Below, one piece after another: positions 3,114-5,817 of a stretch of DNA of 5,817 bases. This DNA comes from Candidatus Brocadiaceae bacterium (GTDB taxonomy: Bacteria; Planctomycetota; Brocadiia; SM23-32), in NCBI GenBank assembly GCA_003551785.1, contig PUNP01000730.1, forward strand, positions 1 to 5,817, given 5' to 3'. A program made the translations under genes and the position numbers. Position 1 is the first letter of the stretch; each line of letters opens with the position of its first letter. The notes below the pieces were generated by a model. It was given only the letters and a program-made list of their open reading frames with translations. It was not told the origin of the DNA and searched no databases.

Positions 3114-5777
3114 CTATATCGAATTGCTGAGTTGACGTTTCAGGCTGCGATAATCGGTCTTGCCGGTACCCAGCACCGGTATTTCATCGACATAAATGGT
3201 TTTATTTATATTATGCAGGGAACTCAGTCCCGCTTTTTTGATTAGGTCATTTGCTTTGCCCCGGTCGACATCTTTTCTGACAGAGAATAATACAATCTGA
3301 GGGCGTCCATTACCGCTTATGGAATCGACGGCTATTTGCGGGCCTGCATCACCCGTAGGGTAAGTTTCTTTGAGAGCGGCCTCTATCGCGGGCAGGGATA
3401 CCATCTCACCACCTAATTTTACGAATCGTTTGAGCCGACCGCAAAACTTTAGGACTTTCTCTTCATCTTCCACCACTAAATCACCGGTTTTGTACCATTT
3501 TACCCCTTCAAATTCGACAAAAGGATCGGGAGCCGGATGTTCTTCATTACCTAAATACCCATTGAAAACACATGGGCCACGCAGGAGAAGCATTCCTCTC
3601 TGGCCGGTTTCTGCTTTTTCCCAAGTCTCTACATCAACTATGGCATACTCGAATGAGGGCAGCACTTTGCCTATGGTAAGTTTGCGAGGCGCCTTTTCAT
3701 CGTTGACTGAGACCACCGGGGAACATTCAGTTATCCCGTATCCCTCAAGAATGATGGCATCGGAACACCGTTCGCTTATTTTTTGATAGGTATTTTCAGG
3801 GCACTTTTCCGCTCCAGTAACGGCCAAGCGCAATGTTTCCAGCGAGGCTTGTCCCGGGGAATTAATTATCCCGTCGAGGAAAGTCGGTGTTCCCACAAGC
3901 AAGCTCAGGCCATAGGCATCGATGACACGTGCGAGTGTCCCCCCGTCAGTAGGATCAGGGTAATACACCGTCCTGATCCCAAGGCATAAAGGTAAAACCA
4001 GAGTTACGGTCAATCCAAAGGAATGAAAGGGTGGCAGCATACCTAACAAGCAATCTGAGGGCTTAATCGATATGGATTCCGTGATGTCCCGGATATTATT
4101 CAGGATGTTGCAGTGAGTCAGGGGGACGGCTTTAGGGAAGCTTTCCGACCCGCTGGTGAAAAGAATCACCGCCGGTTCTTCAGGAGCAGGCAGGGTTTTT
4201 AGCAGTTTACCAGGTGTGAAACGGGCTTTTAAAGCGGCATTTATCTTGCTTTTCACACTGATACCGGCACGCAAATCAGAGAGGTAGATTATTTTATCAT
4301 CTAACTCGGAAATATTTGTTCCCGTTTCCGATAAGCGATCAGTCAGCGCCCGGGCGGAGAGAATTCTTTCAACTCCGGCAATGTCAATACAATGCTTTAA
4401 GTTCCGTACACCGAGTGTGAAGTTCAGCATAACCGGCGTTTTTCCGGCCAGCAACGCAGCCATATAAACAACTCCCGCACCGGCGGTGGCCGGCAGCATA
4501 ATTCCGATATTTTTGCCTGGCTGTGCGGCAATATGGGGTTTTAAGGCAAAAGCGGCGGTGAGTATTCGACGATAGCTTAGTACGCCGGATATCTGGTCGG
4601 CTATAATCGGTGCATCGGGGTTTTCGGCGGCGGTATTGACGAAGGCTTCATTAATAGTATCAGGGGGGGGAAAGCTGATTTTATCAGCATCACCCGCAGC
4701 ATTTCCAGGGTGATTCGGAGCTTTTTTGTACCATTTAGCCGGGGGCGACTGTATTGGTTTCGGTTCAGGCAACGGTGCTTTTCCGGCCGCTGCCAGCGCC
4801 ATATCGCCAACGGTTTGCACGGATTCCGTTGTACCGCCGGAAGAATCCCATTCTGATTCAAGCCAGGTGAGCAGTTCTGCGCGTCCCAGGCTGTCTATTC
4901 CGAGGTCTCTTCCCAGGTAATGTTCAAACTGTATATCGTCCCTTCCACTTATTTCCTGAAGATGTTCTTTAATACTGCTGACAATTTCCGGTGGAATTGA
5001 GTTTTCGTCGGGTGTTGCTTTTGACGTCATTTCCGGTTCGGGAAGTTCTCTGATGCCGCCGGTTTCCCAGATAGTATAGGGAACGTATATCGGAGGATGC
5101 GCTTTTTCATTATAAAAATTTTCGAGATACTCGTTAAACGTCTCCCGCGATGCGGAGCGCGGAATATCGTCCGGTTCGCAGAACTCAATGGTCACCTTTC
5201 GCCTGGGGCCGAAAAATATGAAATTTTTAAGAAGGCTCTTTACGGCCATTTTCACATTTGATCCTACATGCGGGGCATGCCCATAGGCCCAGCTGAAACT
5301 GCTTCCCCACAGACCACTTGTGCGGACAAGCACCGGGCGTGCTTTGCTGGACTTGTTCAATACACTGTGTGCGGCAATATTCCCACGCAGATCTTCAGAA
5401 CTGCTCCGGTAAGCATGTCCGGAAGGGTAGATCAGGTAATTACGGCCTTTTTCCAACTCATCTGCCGTCGTTTGGATATTTTGGTCAATCACATCCTGTG
5501 CATTTTCAGGTGAGCGATCTACGGCAGGGAAGGAGATCACCCCCATCCGCCTGGCCAGGCTGCGGATAACCGGGCGGTTAACCTGATGTTCGACGGCCCA
5601 GGTCCGCGGCATAAATCGGCTGTGGAGGGTAGCTAATAAAATAACAGGGTCTATAAGCGCCGGATGATTCGGAAGGAATACAATACTTTTGCGGCCCTGG
5701 CCGGCTATTTTATCCAACCCTTTTATTTCTATTTTATACCTCAACCGCAGGAGCAGGCGGGTTAAAAGCGCGAGCAA
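3114..5777 (-). CDS. fusion protein: PlsC-type acyltransferase, acyl carrier protein, acyl-ACP/CoA synthetase (Aas-like)
   Basis: Of 887 residues, about 1-235 are a PlsC-type glycerolipid acyltransferase with HX4D at H38-D43 (NHPALIDP) and a YPSGHAYR motif (117-124) in place of the usual PEGTR. Residues about 260-333 form an acyl carrier protein with the phosphopantetheine site S296 in LGIDSL. A Pro-rich linker (334-372) leads to an AMP-forming ligase (about 373-887): TSGSESFPK (541-549), GYGITE (679-684), YKTGD (762-766), GRLKRFVKLGGE (780-791), and the catalytic lysine K873 in GTGKTDY. E. coli Aas has the same acyltransferase-ligase order without the ACP and reacylates lysophospholipids at the membrane. 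Here the ligase could load a fatty acid onto the built-in ACP for direct transfer to a lysolipid. The start is uncertain: TTG at 5775-5777 fits the usual N-terminus, but there is no ATG, and the frame is open to base 5817. A CTG at 5784-5786 sits 8 nt after GAGG, and the true start or a further fused domain may lie beyond the window. Confidence 0.88.
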   Translation of the reverse strand: MLALLTRLLLRLRYKIEIKGLDKIAGQGRKSIVFLPNHPALIDPVILLATLHSRFMPRTWAVEHQVNRPVIRSLARRMGVISFPAVDRSPENAQDVIDQNIQTTADELEKGRNYLIYPSGHAYRSSSEDLRGNIAAHSVLNKSSKARPVLVRTSGLWGSSFSWAYGHAPHVGSNVKMAVKSLLKNFIFFGPRRKVTIEFCEPDDIPRSASRETFNEYLENFYNEKAHPPIYVPYTIWETGGIRELPEPEMTSKATPDENSIPPEIVSSIKEHLQEISGRDDIQFEHYLGRDLGIDSLGRAELLTWLESEWDSSGGTTESVQTVGDMALAAAGKAPLPEPKPIQSPPAKWYKKAPNHPGNAAGDADKISFPPPDTINEAFVNTAAENPDAPIIADQISGVLSYRRILTAAFALKPHIAAQPGKNIGIMLPATAGAGVVYMAALLAGKTPVMLNFTLGVRNLKHCIDIAGVERILSARALTDRLSETGTNISELDDKIIYLSDLRAGISVKSKINAALKARFTPGKLLKTLPAPEEPAVILFTSGSESFPKAVPLTHCNILNNIRDITESISIKPSDCLLGMLPPFHSFGLTVTLVLPLCLGIRTVYYPDPTDGGTLARVIDAYGLSLLVGTPTFLDGIINSPGQASLETLRLAVTGAEKCPENTYQKISERCSDAIILEGYGITECSPVVSVNDEKAPRKLTIGKVLPSFEYAIVDVETWEKAETGQRGMLLLRGPCVFNGYLGNEEHPAPDPFVEFEGVKWYKTGDLVVEDEEKVLKFCGRLKRFVKLGGEMVSLPAIEAALKETYPTGDAGPQIAVDSISGNGRPQIVLFSVRKDVDRGKANDLIKKAGLSSLHNINKTIYVDEIPVLGTGKTDYRSLKRQLSNSI

Positions 5778-5817
5778 TAGATTCAGCGTATTATCCTCAG
5801 CCTTTCGTGTTCTGAAA

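Larger units (their letters stand above)
2852..3114. repeat. 17-bp imperfect inverted repeats (15/17) ending at the ligase stop codon
   Basis: The sequence at 2852-2868 (gtggtccactccattag) matches the reverse complement of 3098-3114 at 15 of 17 positions. The right copy touches the TAG stop codon of the acyltransferase-ligase gene (3114-3116). The enclosed 263 bases hold the strong promoter candidate (2887-2915) and three hairpins. No target-site duplication is evident. It may be a second small element or a rearranged part of the same repeat family as 2718-3099. Confidence 0.38.

Noticed and set aside
2941..3135. 64-codon plus-strand ORF across the spacer into the ligase end
   Set aside because: It translates the GC hairpin and inverted repeats, lacks a ribosome site and overlaps the real gene end.
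3370..3786. 138-codon plus-strand ORF
   Set aside because: It lies antisense inside the ligase domain, whose motifs are intact on the other strand; Ser/Thr/Arg/Pro-rich composition is typical of a shadow ORF.

Overview
The window carries four protein genes, all on the minus strand, and one 507-base intergenic region dense in inverted repeats. Reading in the direction of transcription (right to left): a large lipid-metabolism fusion protein (3114-5777: PlsC-type acyltransferase, acyl carrier protein, AMP-forming acyl-ACP/CoA ligase); the repeat-rich spacer (2607-3113); a DapA/N-acetylneuraminate-lyase family aldolase (1572-2606); a DUF401 membrane transporter (224-1591), which overlaps or directly follows the aldolase; a 101-base promoter region; and the first 40 codons of a Gfo/Idh/MocA-type oxidoreductase that runs off the left edge.

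The DNA is bacterial, of intermediate GC content, with Shine-Dalgarno sites and sigma70-like promoters. DUF401, an extended DapA homologue, a Gfo/Idh/MocA oxidoreductase and a fused acyltransferase-ACP-ligase, together with abundant small palindromes, would suit an anaerobic, environmentally sourced bacterium of the PVC group (Lentisphaerota or Kiritimatiellota) or a similar lineage. This is only an impression from gene content; nothing here fixes the phylum.

The aldolase, transporter and oxidoreductase look like a small-molecule module. An organic acid or sugar acid would cross the membrane through the DUF401 protein, be cleaved (or condensed) by the Schiff-base aldolase, and a related hydroxy/keto compound would be oxidised or reduced by the Gfo/Idh/MocA enzyme. 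The substrate cannot be read from the sequence. The aldolase and transporter are very likely co-transcribed. The oxidoreductase appears to have its own promoter (164-192) with a palindromic operator candidate at the transcription start. The lipid fusion protein is separated from this module by the spacer and is probably a different unit.

The spacer is the most unusual part. It holds a REP-doublet (BIME-like) structure at 2745-2830, whose two hairpins are inverted copies of each other with compensatory changes in their stems. A 10-bp perfect outer stem encloses it. Two more long imperfect inverted repeats (2718-2735/3082-3099 and 2852-2868/3098-3114) nearly bound the spacer. There is also a strong GC hairpin at 2978-2998, and a near-consensus minus-strand promoter (2887-2915) that would place the REP-like structure inside a 5' leader of about 275 nt for the aldolase operon.
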